Below, in pieces: positions 42,356 to 51,717 of a DNA stretch of 64,000 bases. The DNA is taken from the NCBI GenBank assembly GCA_963781805.1, contig CAWAHF010000004.1:5952001-6016000 (forward strand), given 5' to 3'. The first letter of the stretch is position 1; every line of letters begins with the position of its first letter. Both the position numbers and the translations under genes were made by a program. Under the pieces are notes generated by a model that was not told where the DNA came from, ran no database searches, and saw nothing but the letters and a program-made list of their open reading frames with translations. Source of the stretch: JAFGPL01 sp963781805. Its GTDB lineage: Bacteria > Bacteroidota > Bacteroidia > Bacteroidales > UBA10428.

Positions 42356-45049
42356 TCACATCACAATAAATCTGCTGTACTGATCATTGCCGGAAGATGA
42401 AACTTTGAGAATATAAAATCCTTCTCCTTCTAGTTCGTTTCTGGTTATCACCGATTTGTCAGTAATTGTTTTTTTTAAAACCAGTTTACCAATGTCATCA
42501 TACACTGCAATTTCCGCATTACCCGGATTATTCAACTGAATATTAATGATATCGTCGGCAGGATTTGGATAAAGCTGATACCGGCTTTTTTGATTTAAGG
42601 GTACATCTTCGATATTTACCATATATCCCGGTGTATAAACCATCCATTCCAGGATACCCTGGGCTTTCTCTGATCCTTTAAAATTCAAACGTATTTTGTC
42701 TGTTTTAATAACTGGAAAATGTGAACTGTTATATTTATCCCAGTCAATACAACCGCTAGCCTTGCTGCAAAATGTCTCAGGAATAGCTTTAAATTTTTCT
42801 TTCCGGCTATCCCAATAAGATATATAGGAGGAATCGGGCAATGTAATTCCCTGGTTATCATCCCACCAGTATACATCGGACGAGCTAATTGCATAGGGAA
42901 TGTGAAAATTATACTGAACCCAGTTCCATGCACCCACTGTGCTCCCGTCGTTTTGCCAGTTACCAAATGCGCCCGGACCCTTGTCCCCTGAATTTAAAGG
43001 ATCGTATAAATCATAAATACTTTTAAGATTTTCCCATGAAGAAACATTATTTGTTGTAGCAAAATCTCCATTGGTTTCACTTATTCGAATGAGAGAATCA
43101 GGCAATATCCTCGGTTCCCGGACGGAAAGCCATACCTGCATTTCTGATGCCCCTCTGTTGTTCCAGAGAAAATAGGGAATCAATTTTATTTGTCTAGGCT
43201 GATCACCGTTTGATTCTCTGGTATGCGTATTTATAACCTGTGTACCCTCAAGCAGATTTGCTTGGTAGTCTGTTTCAAGATCCATCTCTTTGTTATAGTT
43301 CAACGTCAATATATTGTTATTGTTATCGATACCTTCGGCACAAAATACGATAGGTCCGCGTTGAATTGCCATTCTATCCCTGTCTTCTGTAATTCGTTCA
43401 TCCGCAATAAGTTTTCTGAGATTCATTGGAAGTGAGAGAGAAATTACATCACCGGGTTTCCATGTTCTTTTTAACACTGAATATCCTTTTACAATGGAAG
43501 TGCTTATTTCCTCTCCATTAACAGAAAGGGAAACAGTTGAGGTATCCTTATCAAAAAACTGGTATAAACCGCCAGGAATGGGTTCATTTCGTGCCCATCC
43601 CGGAATGCGTACCATTATCGTAAAAATCTTTTCAGTTTCAGGATTAACATGAATATCAACATGACCATCCCAGGGATAATTAGTATTCTGGTCGATTTCA
43701 ACTTTATTTCCATTCAAATCGATGGTGGCATTATTTTTTGCATAAAGATTAATATATAGGGTATCAGAAACATGGGCGTAGATATAACCTGGCACTGACG
43801 GGATTAGCCTTGCAATATTGGGAGGACAGCATGCACATCCAAACCAGACACTTCGCTGCAGGCTTCCATTGGACAATAATGGATTGGGATAAAAAAATCT
43901 GTCGCCTGATAAGGATATTCCGGAAAGCAAAGCATTATACAAGGTACGTTCAAGTACATCAATGTATTTTGCATCGCCATGCAATAAAAAGAGACGTTGG
44001 TTAAGATAAATATTTCCTACGGAAGCGCATGTTTCGCAATACGCCGACCCATTTGGAAGATTATAGGCAACATTAAATCCTTCATTACCGCCCGATGCGC
44101 CTATCCCACCTGTAACATATATTTTTTTCTGTACGATATCTTTCCATATTTTATCGATTGCATGAATATAGGATGAATCGTTTTTCAATGCTGCAATATC
44201 TGCCATTCCGGAATACATGTAGACAGCACGAACTGCATGACCGACTGCTTCTGTCTGATCAACTACTTTTTTATGTGCCTGGCAGTATTCTTCACCTCCG
44301 GGTCCTCTTACGTCGAGAAAGAATTTTGCCAGGTTAAGATATTTTTCATCTCCTGTTGCCCTGTACAATCTTGCAAGTCCAACTTCAACAATCTGATGTC
44401 CCGGGTAATCTTCATTCTTACCCCAGCCAAATTCTTTATCAATCATGTCTGCAGCTTTTATTGCAATGTTCAACAGATTGTTTTTACCGGTTGCCTGATA
44501 ATAAGCCACAGCAGATTCAAACAGATGGCCGAGATCATAGAGTTCGTGACTAAGCACGTGTACATTTACCCATCTTGCATTTCCTGCCCAGGGGTGGGGG
44601 GGTGTGCCATTAATATTTGCTATGGTACGGTTTGTATATAAATACCCGTCGGGTTCCTGTGCCATTCCAATAATGTTAATGATAGAATCGATATAGGTTT
44701 CAAGTTCTTTATCAGGGTAATAATACAACGAATAACTGGCAGCCTCAATCATTTTATAAATATCCGAATCATCGAATGGGTATTCTGATGAAAACGATCC
44801 GGTTTTCAATCTTGCTGCGATCTCAAAATTCAGTAATCTGTTAGCTGATTGCTGAAATCCATGGGGAATGGTAACATCGTGATTGATTTTAATTTTAGGC
44901 GCCCAAAAATTATCGGTCATATTCACAGATGTGAAAGGAACAGGATGTATCCGGTAATCTGAAACCTGTGTTAGTGAACTTTGAATAAAGGCGAAAGCAA
45001 GGCCAAATAACAAAAATAAAGTCTTGTAAACCTTAAATAGCTTTTTCAT
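42356..45049 (-). CDS. GH127 beta-L-arabinofuranosidase with T9SS C-terminal signal
   Basis: 897 residues with signal peptide (to ~29). The GH127 barrel has the same active-site set as the gene at 38564: GNEGFN (acid/base Glu), AYCETCASVG (Glu and Cys ligands), FGCACCPPN (Cys pair). A beta domain of discoidin-like type spans ~660-800 (AWNWVQYNFHIPYAISSSDVY). The last ~80 residues, beginning YQLYPNPADDIINIQL, form a type A T9SS sorting domain, so this copy is exported across the outer membrane while the 801-residue copy is a lipoprotein. The two therefore probably act on large and small forms of the same glycan. It follows GH51 by ~190 bp. Confidence 0.9.
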   Translation of the reverse strand: MKKLFKVYKTLFLLFGLAFAFIQSSLTQVSDYRIHPVPFTSVNMTDNFWAPKIKINHDVTIPHGFQQSANRLLNFEIAARLKTGSFSSEYPFDDSDIYKMIEAASYSLYYYPDKELETYIDSIINIIGMAQEPDGYLYTNRTIANINGTPPHPWAGNARWVNVHVLSHELYDLGHLFESAVAYYQATGKNNLLNIAIKAADMIDKEFGWGKNEDYPGHQIVEVGLARLYRATGDEKYLNLAKFFLDVRGPGGEEYCQAHKKVVDQTEAVGHAVRAVYMYSGMADIAALKNDSSYIHAIDKIWKDIVQKKIYVTGGIGASGGNEGFNVAYNLPNGSAYCETCASVGNIYLNQRLFLLHGDAKYIDVLERTLYNALLSGISLSGDRFFYPNPLLSNGSLQRSVWFGCACCPPNIARLIPSVPGYIYAHVSDTLYINLYAKNNATIDLNGNKVEIDQNTNYPWDGHVDIHVNPETEKIFTIMVRIPGWARNEPIPGGLYQFFDKDTSTVSLSVNGEEISTSIVKGYSVLKRTWKPGDVISLSLPMNLRKLIADERITEDRDRMAIQRGPIVFCAEGIDNNNNILTLNYNKEMDLETDYQANLLEGTQVINTHTRESNGDQPRQIKLIPYFLWNNRGASEMQVWLSVREPRILPDSLIRISETNGDFATTNNVSSWENLKSIYDLYDPLNSGDKGPGAFGNWQNDGSTVGAWNWVQYNFHIPYAISSSDVYWWDDNQGITLPDSSYISYWDSRKEKFKAIPETFCSKASGCIDWDKYNSSHFPVIKTDKIRLNFKGSEKAQGILEWMVYTPGYMVNIEDVPLNQKSRYQLYPNPADDIINIQLNNPGNAEIAVYDDIGKLVLKKTITDKSVITRNELEGEGFYILKVSSSGNDQYSRFIVM

Positions 45050-45132
45050 AATTTCAAAAATTTGGGTTAAAATTTATGGTTTTCTTACTTTATAATATTT
45101 AGAATTATGTTAAGTAATAAAAAATAGTCAAG

Positions 45133-45196
45133 TCATTCCGAACTTGATTCGGAATCTCTATTATTTTTGGAAGACCCTGAATCAAGTTCAGGGTGA
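45133..45196. repeat. Nested inverted repeat between GH51 and GH127
   Basis: Two stem-loops, 45135-45155 (ATTCCGAA/TTCGGAAT) and 45175-45193 (CCCTGAA/TTCAGGG), are also inverted copies of each other (GTCATTCCGAACTTGATTC against the complement of GAATCAAGTTCAGGGTGAC). This is a common dispersed element of Bacteroidota and might act as a processing or termination site within the operon. Confidence 0.7.
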
Positions 45197-45235
45197 CTAA
45201 ACGGCAATATACTATTGACATTTCACTTGTTAAGT

Positions 45236-47575
45236 CTAGTTTACCGGCAATACAAAAATATTAATACTGACAGGCTTAATCTTCAGAGTTTTACCCGATT
45301 GAAATTCTGAAGGTCCCTCAATTTTCACATTCTCAGGTCTGCCCGGTTCATTAAATGCCATATCATCGGGAGCAGTTACCTGCCAAAGTTCTCCGTTGCC
45401 GAAAATGGAACCATTTATTAAAACTACAGGAAGGTTTATGGCATCCCATGTCGGATTAATCACTGAAATAGTAAGCTTATCTTTTGCTTCATTCAGTGCA
45501 GCAGCAATTTCCAACGGTCTGGTTTCCCCGGAAATAGTCACGGGAATTGTTCCAAAAACCTGCCTGTAGAGTTTCAATACCTGTCCGGTTGCTGCCAGAA
45601 CCGAGCTTGTGGTATTGGTCTTGATACAACCTATTACATTTACCGATTGCGCATAATTTGCCATGAAAATAATATCGCTCTGTCTGGAGTATTCATTTAT
45701 ACCTGCAGCAATTCCCATGGCATCCCTCATAAAATACCTTGTTCCCAATTCGCCGTATATATGAGGTCCATACCAGTAATTCCATTCATCCATGCAGATG
45801 CGTATATCTTTACCCTTAAGTTCAGGGATTTCTTTTCTGTATAGCCGGTGTGCTTCGGCTTTCTCCCTTATAGCTTCAGGAATCTGTTTTATATGGGTCA
45901 TAAGTCCACCCCCGTGCCAATCCTGGCGGTAGAAATGTTCGCTGATAAGATCCATTCCATCGGCGCAGTTGGAAAGTACCATTCGGTCCCAGTCCCCCAG
46001 ATCACCTACTGCAATGAGTTTTATATCCGGGTCTACAGATCTCATCGATTGAGCAAATGCATTATGCTTTTTAATAAAATCTTCGGTTGACATGTGTCCG
46101 ATTTGCCAGTTGCCATACATCTCGTTACCGATTGACCACCATTTTACTTTCCATGGTTCAGGATGGCCGTTGGTTGTTCTGAGTTTGCCCAATGGAGTAA
46201 CTGCAGAACCATTACAATATTCAACTTCCTGACGTGCCTGTTCAGCATTACCCATGCCTGCATTAACCGCTATATAGGGTTCTGTATTCAATAGTTTACA
46301 AAATGTCATGAATTCATGAATACCCACATCATTAGGTTCAACTCCCTTCCATGCCGGATTTTTTCTGGGAGGTCTTTTGTCCCGCTCTCCAATCCCGTCT
46401 TTCCAGTTATATCCACTTACAAAATTGCCCCCTGGCCACCTGTATACAGGTGCATTCAGTTCTTTTAACAGCGCAATAACATCGGAACGAAAGCCTTCGA
46501 TATTATCCGAGGGCATCAGGCTGATTGTGCCAATCCATACTTTACCACTTCCTGACGGTTCGATCTTTATAGAAGCATTGTGCGTGAGTACTCCGGAATG
46601 AAAAGTTAATGGATAGCTGGTATAGTCGTTGGTTAATCCTTTTAAGGTATCAGTTTCTGACGTTTCTTTCCAACGTAATGTGACTTTTACAAACCTAATT
46701 CCAGGTGTCGCTTTTAGAACAATGTGACCGTTATAATCAAGATTTGGTTTCAGACCAAGACCTGATTGTTCCAAAGAAACAGAACCCTTTGTATTTGCTT
46801 CAATAACGGGTGTCTGTTCCCCTGCAAAAGAAACAACCTTATTAACAGACAACATAGATTTGTCCCCATTAACCTGCCAGGGGGATTCTTTTTCTCCCGG
46901 AGTATACCAAAATTTTCTGTCTTCAAGCATCTCCGCCCAGATACCACCATAAATGCATCTGCCAAGATGTTCAATAAACTGTCCGTAGATATACTTAGAC
47001 ATCGGTTCCTTTGTTGCTGAAAGATCAATCTTAACAGAAGTTTTTATCTTTTCTGATGAAATCAACTCAAGGTGCATATCATCAAACCATGCTCTGCCTG
47101 AAGCAGGACCGTCAGCATTCATCAAACAGGAGAGCACAGAGGAATCATCATTACCTGTTTCAAATTCAAATCCTATTTTTGTCCAGTCATTTGTTCCGGC
47201 ATATCCGGGGTAGTCAATGTCAAATGCATCAAACCTGAAACCTGCTCCCTTGCCGTTTACAGCAACTATATTTTCTGTCTTTACCCAACCCGTAAATCTG
47301 TATGTTGACCAGGGTTTAAGGGGAACCTTTGTCATCCACCTTCCGTAATCAGCCTTGTCTGTAAAGATCATCAAACTTCTTTTCCCCAGGTGACTGCAAT
47401 AATCATATATTAGCGTAACATCCCGCGACCATGTTTCTGCTCTCCAGTCTGTGACTAACCCATATTTGATTTCTTCAACGGATGGATTTGGAATAATATC
47501 GTTGGAATTCTTTCTGCAATTTTTGCTACAAGAACAAAATAGTAATGTAATTAACAGAATATTAATGTATTTCAT
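45236..47575 (-). CDS. GH51 alpha-L-arabinofuranosidase with N-terminal binding domain (lipoprotein)
   Basis: 779 residues; lipoprotein signal with LLFCSC (Cys14-16). Residues ~25-172 are a CBM4/9-like beta-sandwich (WSRDVTLIYDYCSHLGKRSL, AWFDDMHLEL). The GH51 catalytic part starts ~180 (YIYGQFIEHLGRCIYGGIW) with YRWPGGNFVSGYNW, acid/base Glu485 in SIGNEMYG and nucleophile Glu597 in ICMDEWNYWYG, then a C-terminal beta domain. It removes alpha-linked L-arabinofuranose from arabinan, arabinogalactan or the capping arabinose of hydroxyproline arabinosides. It is preceded by the CotH-domain gene (77-bp gap) and followed by GH127. Confidence 0.92.
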   Translation of the reverse strand: MKYINILLITLLFCSCSKNCRKNSNDIIPNPSVEEIKYGLVTDWRAETWSRDVTLIYDYCSHLGKRSLMIFTDKADYGRWMTKVPLKPWSTYRFTGWVKTENIVAVNGKGAGFRFDAFDIDYPGYAGTNDWTKIGFEFETGNDDSSVLSCLMNADGPASGRAWFDDMHLELISSEKIKTSVKIDLSATKEPMSKYIYGQFIEHLGRCIYGGIWAEMLEDRKFWYTPGEKESPWQVNGDKSMLSVNKVVSFAGEQTPVIEANTKGSVSLEQSGLGLKPNLDYNGHIVLKATPGIRFVKVTLRWKETSETDTLKGLTNDYTSYPLTFHSGVLTHNASIKIEPSGSGKVWIGTISLMPSDNIEGFRSDVIALLKELNAPVYRWPGGNFVSGYNWKDGIGERDKRPPRKNPAWKGVEPNDVGIHEFMTFCKLLNTEPYIAVNAGMGNAEQARQEVEYCNGSAVTPLGKLRTTNGHPEPWKVKWWSIGNEMYGNWQIGHMSTEDFIKKHNAFAQSMRSVDPDIKLIAVGDLGDWDRMVLSNCADGMDLISEHFYRQDWHGGGLMTHIKQIPEAIREKAEAHRLYRKEIPELKGKDIRICMDEWNYWYGPHIYGELGTRYFMRDAMGIAAGINEYSRQSDIIFMANYAQSVNVIGCIKTNTTSSVLAATGQVLKLYRQVFGTIPVTISGETRPLEIAAALNEAKDKLTISVINPTWDAINLPVVLINGSIFGNGELWQVTAPDDMAFNEPGRPENVKIEGPSEFQSGKTLKIKPVSINIFVLPVN

Positions 47576-47652
47576 ATCTTTTTAGTTTCAAAAACAATTA
47601 TTCCGGAGATAGAAAAAATATTATTTATCCATTTGAAGATTTACAGTCATTT

Positions 47653-49392
47653 TCAGGAATCAATCGTAAAGTTCACGATAACCGTCACCGTTTTGGTCAC
47701 TGTTCCTTGTGTATATTGATACTGCATACCTACAGTGTGTTGTTCACCAACTGAACAATAGCCATCTTCAGCTCTTAACCCACAATTCCATACAGTAAGA
47801 TCATCGAAAACCTCAATATAGACATGTCCGTTTGCCCAGTCTCCGGGATTATTATCGGCTTCAAACCAACCACCATACGCACCATTTGTGTTATTCATCC
47901 CTTCTGATCCATCCGTATTCAAAGGCACTATTGTCAAATCTGAGCTGTATAGTTGATCGTGTGTTATTCCCAGTTTTAAAAGCAAGGTGTCTTCATCCAC
48001 ATTTACTGTTACTGTCTGACCATATCCCAAACTGTATGACATGATCACATCACAGGTAATTGTTCCGCAATCTGTTTTAGTAGTTGCAACAGTACCTGAA
48101 GGATAATTATTGATGACTGTTGTGAGATAAGAAATCCGATCTGACAGCCAGGTTTCCATACGGTTGATTTCGGTTGTGTAATTTTTATCAATTGGCCATC
48201 GTTCATAATCCCGCGCCATAGCATCCTGCAGGTTGGTCATATAATCTTCCATCACCACCCACGCATGTTCAAAAATAGAATCTTTAACTTCGTTCCATCG
48301 TGCTTTATATTCCTGGACAAATTGATTGTTCCGGAACATTTGGGTGAAAAAATTCGATATTCTGTACCCATTTGTATGATTAGCAGGATTTGTTCCCAAA
48401 ACCAGCTCCTGCGCATTGAAAAAATTGTGTCCTGTTACCATAGTGCTCCAGTCGAAATCAAATCCGGCATCGAAATCCCAGACAGGCCCCATGATATATT
48501 TTCCACCTTTATCCCGAAACATAAAAACACTTCTGGGAGCATCTATCTCAACATTATAAACCAGTTCCTGCACTATCAGGTAATCGATAAATGACGGAAT
48601 ATCCAGCAATGCAGCAACAGAATCATAATTATAAAAATTAATTGCCTGTTCCAGTTTAGCAAAGTCATTCCGGATGGCATAGATTTGATCTGGTGTAGGA
48701 TCTTCGGGATATTTTACTGAAAGTGGAAGTTCAAATAAGGTTGACCAAAAATTATCACCAGCATTAGGACTAAGTTCAGGACCATCATCTGCATCGAGAG
48801 AGATAAGCAATCCGTCTGTATCATCAATATCCACACGGTTACTGCCCTGTTCAACCTGTTCGGTAAGTTGATATAAACCAATATAATCGCCATTCAGGGT
48901 AACTTCAACATACCGGGTATGATTGGTAAAGGGTAGTCCCAGCCAATCGGCCACTTCAAATCCAAAGGCGTTCATCAGGTTGGTAGGATCCCGGTAGTTT
49001 GGCAACAAGACCCAATCTCTGTTTTTTTTCAGTCCAAGTATTTCTGATGACTCATCCAGTTTTATTCGATAGGGTTTTTTGTCGTACCATAACCAGGAAG
49101 AATTGCCCCTGCCACGAATACGGGCTGTTCCCTGGTAGTTGTCCAGAATACCCTTACCGTCAATAGTAACTGAGCAGTTCAGGTAGTCTGAGGATTCCTT
49201 GGAAACTATTGGCGCATTATTTACCACCTGAATCTCCATTTCAAAAACCTCATAGGTTATCGGAGCTTCACCTTTATTAACCGGAAAATCTGGTTCATTA
49301 TCAGGAGGCTCGCAAGATGTTATTAATCCCAGAACTGCTATCAGAAGTAGCAGCCCATTTGCCTTGAACCATGCTTTTTTTTCCTTATCCAT
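47653..49392 (-). CDS. CotH-domain lipoprotein with DUF4859-like module
   Basis: 579 residues from the ATG at 49392 (MDKEKKAWFK), which gives a lipoprotein signal LGLITSC; the frame opens 60 bp earlier but without a signal. Residues ~80-430 are a CotH kinase-like domain: ARIRGRGNSSWLWYDKKPYR, LLPNYRDPTNLMNAF, YIGLYQLTEQVEQGSNRVDI, GPVWDFDAGFDFDW. CotH proteins have an atypical kinase fold and phosphorylate spore-coat proteins in Bacillus; in carbohydrate loci they are of unknown role. The last ~120 residues are a DUF4859-like beta module (GGWFEADNNPGDW...YIEVFDDLTVWNCGLRAEDGYC) also found in the next two upstream genes. Probably a surface lipoprotein of the SusC/D system. Confidence 0.82.
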   Translation of the reverse strand: MDKEKKAWFKANGLLLLIAVLGLITSCEPPDNEPDFPVNKGEAPITYEVFEMEIQVVNNAPIVSKESSDYLNCSVTIDGKGILDNYQGTARIRGRGNSSWLWYDKKPYRIKLDESSEILGLKKNRDWVLLPNYRDPTNLMNAFGFEVADWLGLPFTNHTRYVEVTLNGDYIGLYQLTEQVEQGSNRVDIDDTDGLLISLDADDGPELSPNAGDNFWSTLFELPLSVKYPEDPTPDQIYAIRNDFAKLEQAINFYNYDSVAALLDIPSFIDYLIVQELVYNVEIDAPRSVFMFRDKGGKYIMGPVWDFDAGFDFDWSTMVTGHNFFNAQELVLGTNPANHTNGYRISNFFTQMFRNNQFVQEYKARWNEVKDSIFEHAWVVMEDYMTNLQDAMARDYERWPIDKNYTTEINRMETWLSDRISYLTTVINNYPSGTVATTKTDCGTITCDVIMSYSLGYGQTVTVNVDEDTLLLKLGITHDQLYSSDLTIVPLNTDGSEGMNNTNGAYGGWFEADNNPGDWANGHVYIEVFDDLTVWNCGLRAEDGYCSVGEQHTVGMQYQYTQGTVTKTVTVIVNFTIDS

Positions 49393-49513
49393 TCGTGATT
49401 TGCAAGTTATATTCGTTTGTATGAAAAGCAAGACCTTTGGCAAATATTCCAAAGGCCCTGCTGATTGAAACCTTCATTCTAATCTATGATATAATTAAAT
49501 GCTATTCAAATAT

Positions 49514-51700
49514 TTAATTGGTTATTGTGATATTGAATTCGAAGGTGGCTGTATAATATTTTCCTGTAGAAGGTGAATAGACCATAGCCTGTTTGATTTT
49601 AAATACTTCACCGGGAGAACATCTTCCCGGATGTTGTCCGATGGTGAAAACAAAACCGGATTCATCGAATTCGGAAAAAACCCGATTTACCCCTGTGGTT
49701 CCTGAAGACCAGCTGCAGACATCCCCGTTGGCGTCAAACCAGTGGCCTAACCCATTCGCAGTCGCGCCTGTTACCAATGAACCATCACTGTTTACTCCAT
49801 AAAATTTGATTTTTTTGGTGGTACTCGGTAATCCAATATTTGATGTTATTTCCGTTGCACTTAATACAAATGCATAACAAAGTTTGACAATATCTATCGA
49901 AACCGTTGTTCCTGTATAACCGCTGGCATCCGCAGGAAATGATAAATCATACACAAAAGAAGTATCATGAGGCTGATCTTCTGGTGTAAATTCAATCACA
50001 CCATAGATGTTTGTTCCATTAAATTTGACCTTGTAAGGCCATTGTTCATCATTGGTTGCATCTTCATCCCAGGCATGCGGCCAATAAGTTTTGGGTGCGC
50101 CGCTTACAACGAACCACAAATTACTGCAATTTTCCGGACAGGTAAAGCTTGCAATACCTGAATTTACCGAATACATATCACTGTATACACGTGTTCCATC
50201 ACTTTTTAATGCAACATATCCGTATCGCCATCCTGCAGAAGATACATTTATGGCATTGTAACCCGTAGCGCCTGCAATACCCACAAAGTCAGCCGTAACG
50301 GTTGTCCCGGCAGCCGGCACGTTGAGACGAATAACGTTATAGCCATGATTTTCAATGCAATTCGACGCAGATACCTGCCAGTAATCATCAGCCACTTTAT
50401 CCATGGCACAATGGTGAGCACCTATATAATTTTGTCCGTATGTACGAATTGCATCCAAATCCCATGTAACCATTTTGCGGGCATAGTCGAACTGCTCGTT
50501 GTTATATTCTTCCAAAGTGATTCCTGTAATTCGCATGTATGCCTGGGCAGGATCTTCCTGACCCACGGCACCCGACTGTTGCCATAGTTTTCCGATAAAA
50601 TCAATACCGTGCTTGTCAGCCCAGTAATAGTGAATGAAGTAGTTTGCATAGCGTTGCCATTCATGAAATGTTGAGTGGAAACAGTTATCGATATAAACAT
50701 CGAAATTATTGGTTGTAAAAACCTGTTCAGGATAATTTTGATACGATTGCCATTGAGCAGTTTGTTCCCAGAAAGCATTCCCGCCATTTCCACCGAATCC
50801 GTAACGCCAGCCAGAGTTACCTCCCAAATCACAATACACCTGATATTGGAAACAGTGGCCAATTTCATGTGCGATGGTTGAACCTACAGGTTGACAGGTG
50901 CTTGGACTTACCCATAAAGCGCCGATAACATCATCGTAACCTGAGCCTGTTGCAAGCCAATCGGTTTGGTACAACAGGAAAATCATCATTTTGTAATCAT
51001 CTGTTTTTGAAGCACCGGGTGTCAGGAATTTCAATGTATTGACATTCATATCATAGAATTCCTCAGCCTTGTCAAGCAAATCGTCAATGTCAACCCGGTA
51101 GGTTGTATTTGGATAATCGGTTGGAGTGACTATTCCATATTCATCATATCCCTTGCCCCAGAAAACGATAAAATGTTCTGATTGTTTGCTTCGTCCATAG
51201 GACCATGTGCTTGAACTGCTATATAGATCTATATTCCGGAGTTCCTGCGGAATGTAGATCTTACTTGTATCAATGGTTGAAGGATCGATCGTCCCGATGG
51301 AACTTTTCTGGGTGATAGTGATTTCCCGTTCAGTGGCTCCTGATTTAATAGTGATAACAGCCGTTCGAATCGTATCCATTTCATTTTCGGCAATTGTCAG
51401 GGTGACGGTTGTTGTTACATCAGCAACACCGTTCATCGGATCAGCTTCAACCCACTCCTGATCAATATTTATAATCTTCCATCCTTGATCTGATCCGATA
51501 CGCGTTGTCACATCTCCTCCAACACTGCTGATTGAGATAGCGGTTTTCGATATGCTCAGATTAGCTTCAACCTCCGGTTCTTCCTTACAGGAAGTAAAAC
51601 ATAACACTTGAATTAATAATGCAAAAATTAAACATAAGCCAGGAATTCCCAGCTTATGTTTAATGGAGTCATTCACTTTTCTTATCATCAGGGTATGCAA
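49514..51700 (-). CDS. BACON, HExxH metalloprotease-like and DUF4859-like lipoprotein
   Basis: 728 residues; lipoprotein signal with VLCFTSC (~Cys39). Residues ~45-130 are a BACON domain (AISISSVGGDVTTRIGSDQGW...ITITQKSS), a module that binds glycoprotein or carbohydrate or acts as a spacer. Residues ~150-560 include HEIGHCFQYQ, a zinc metallopeptidase motif, within a secreted protease-like domain (SEHFIVFWGKGYDE; GNAFWEQTAQWQSY, a possible third ligand). I would place it near DUF6055, tentatively. The last ~150 residues are a DUF4859-like module (GHWFDANGDVCSW...IGQHPGRCSPGE). A protease-like surface lipoprotein in a glycan locus suggests a glycoprotein substrate (inference). The start could be the second Met (MIRKVND). 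Confidence 0.75.
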   Translation of the reverse strand: MHTLMIRKVNDSIKHKLGIPGLCLIFALLIQVLCFTSCKEEPEVEANLSISKTAISISSVGGDVTTRIGSDQGWKIINIDQEWVEADPMNGVADVTTTVTLTIAENEMDTIRTAVITIKSGATEREITITQKSSIGTIDPSTIDTSKIYIPQELRNIDLYSSSSTWSYGRSKQSEHFIVFWGKGYDEYGIVTPTDYPNTTYRVDIDDLLDKAEEFYDMNVNTLKFLTPGASKTDDYKMMIFLLYQTDWLATGSGYDDVIGALWVSPSTCQPVGSTIAHEIGHCFQYQVYCDLGGNSGWRYGFGGNGGNAFWEQTAQWQSYQNYPEQVFTTNNFDVYIDNCFHSTFHEWQRYANYFIHYYWADKHGIDFIGKLWQQSGAVGQEDPAQAYMRITGITLEEYNNEQFDYARKMVTWDLDAIRTYGQNYIGAHHCAMDKVADDYWQVSASNCIENHGYNVIRLNVPAAGTTVTADFVGIAGATGYNAINVSSAGWRYGYVALKSDGTRVYSDMYSVNSGIASFTCPENCSNLWFVVSGAPKTYWPHAWDEDATNDEQWPYKVKFNGTNIYGVIEFTPEDQPHDTSFVYDLSFPADASGYTGTTVSIDIVKLCYAFVLSATEITSNIGLPSTTKKIKFYGVNSDGSLVTGATANGLGHWFDANGDVCSWSSGTTGVNRVFSEFDESGFVFTIGQHPGRCSPGEVFKIKQAMVYSPSTGKYYTATFEFNITITN

Positions 51701-51717
51701 TTTTATACTAAAATTTA

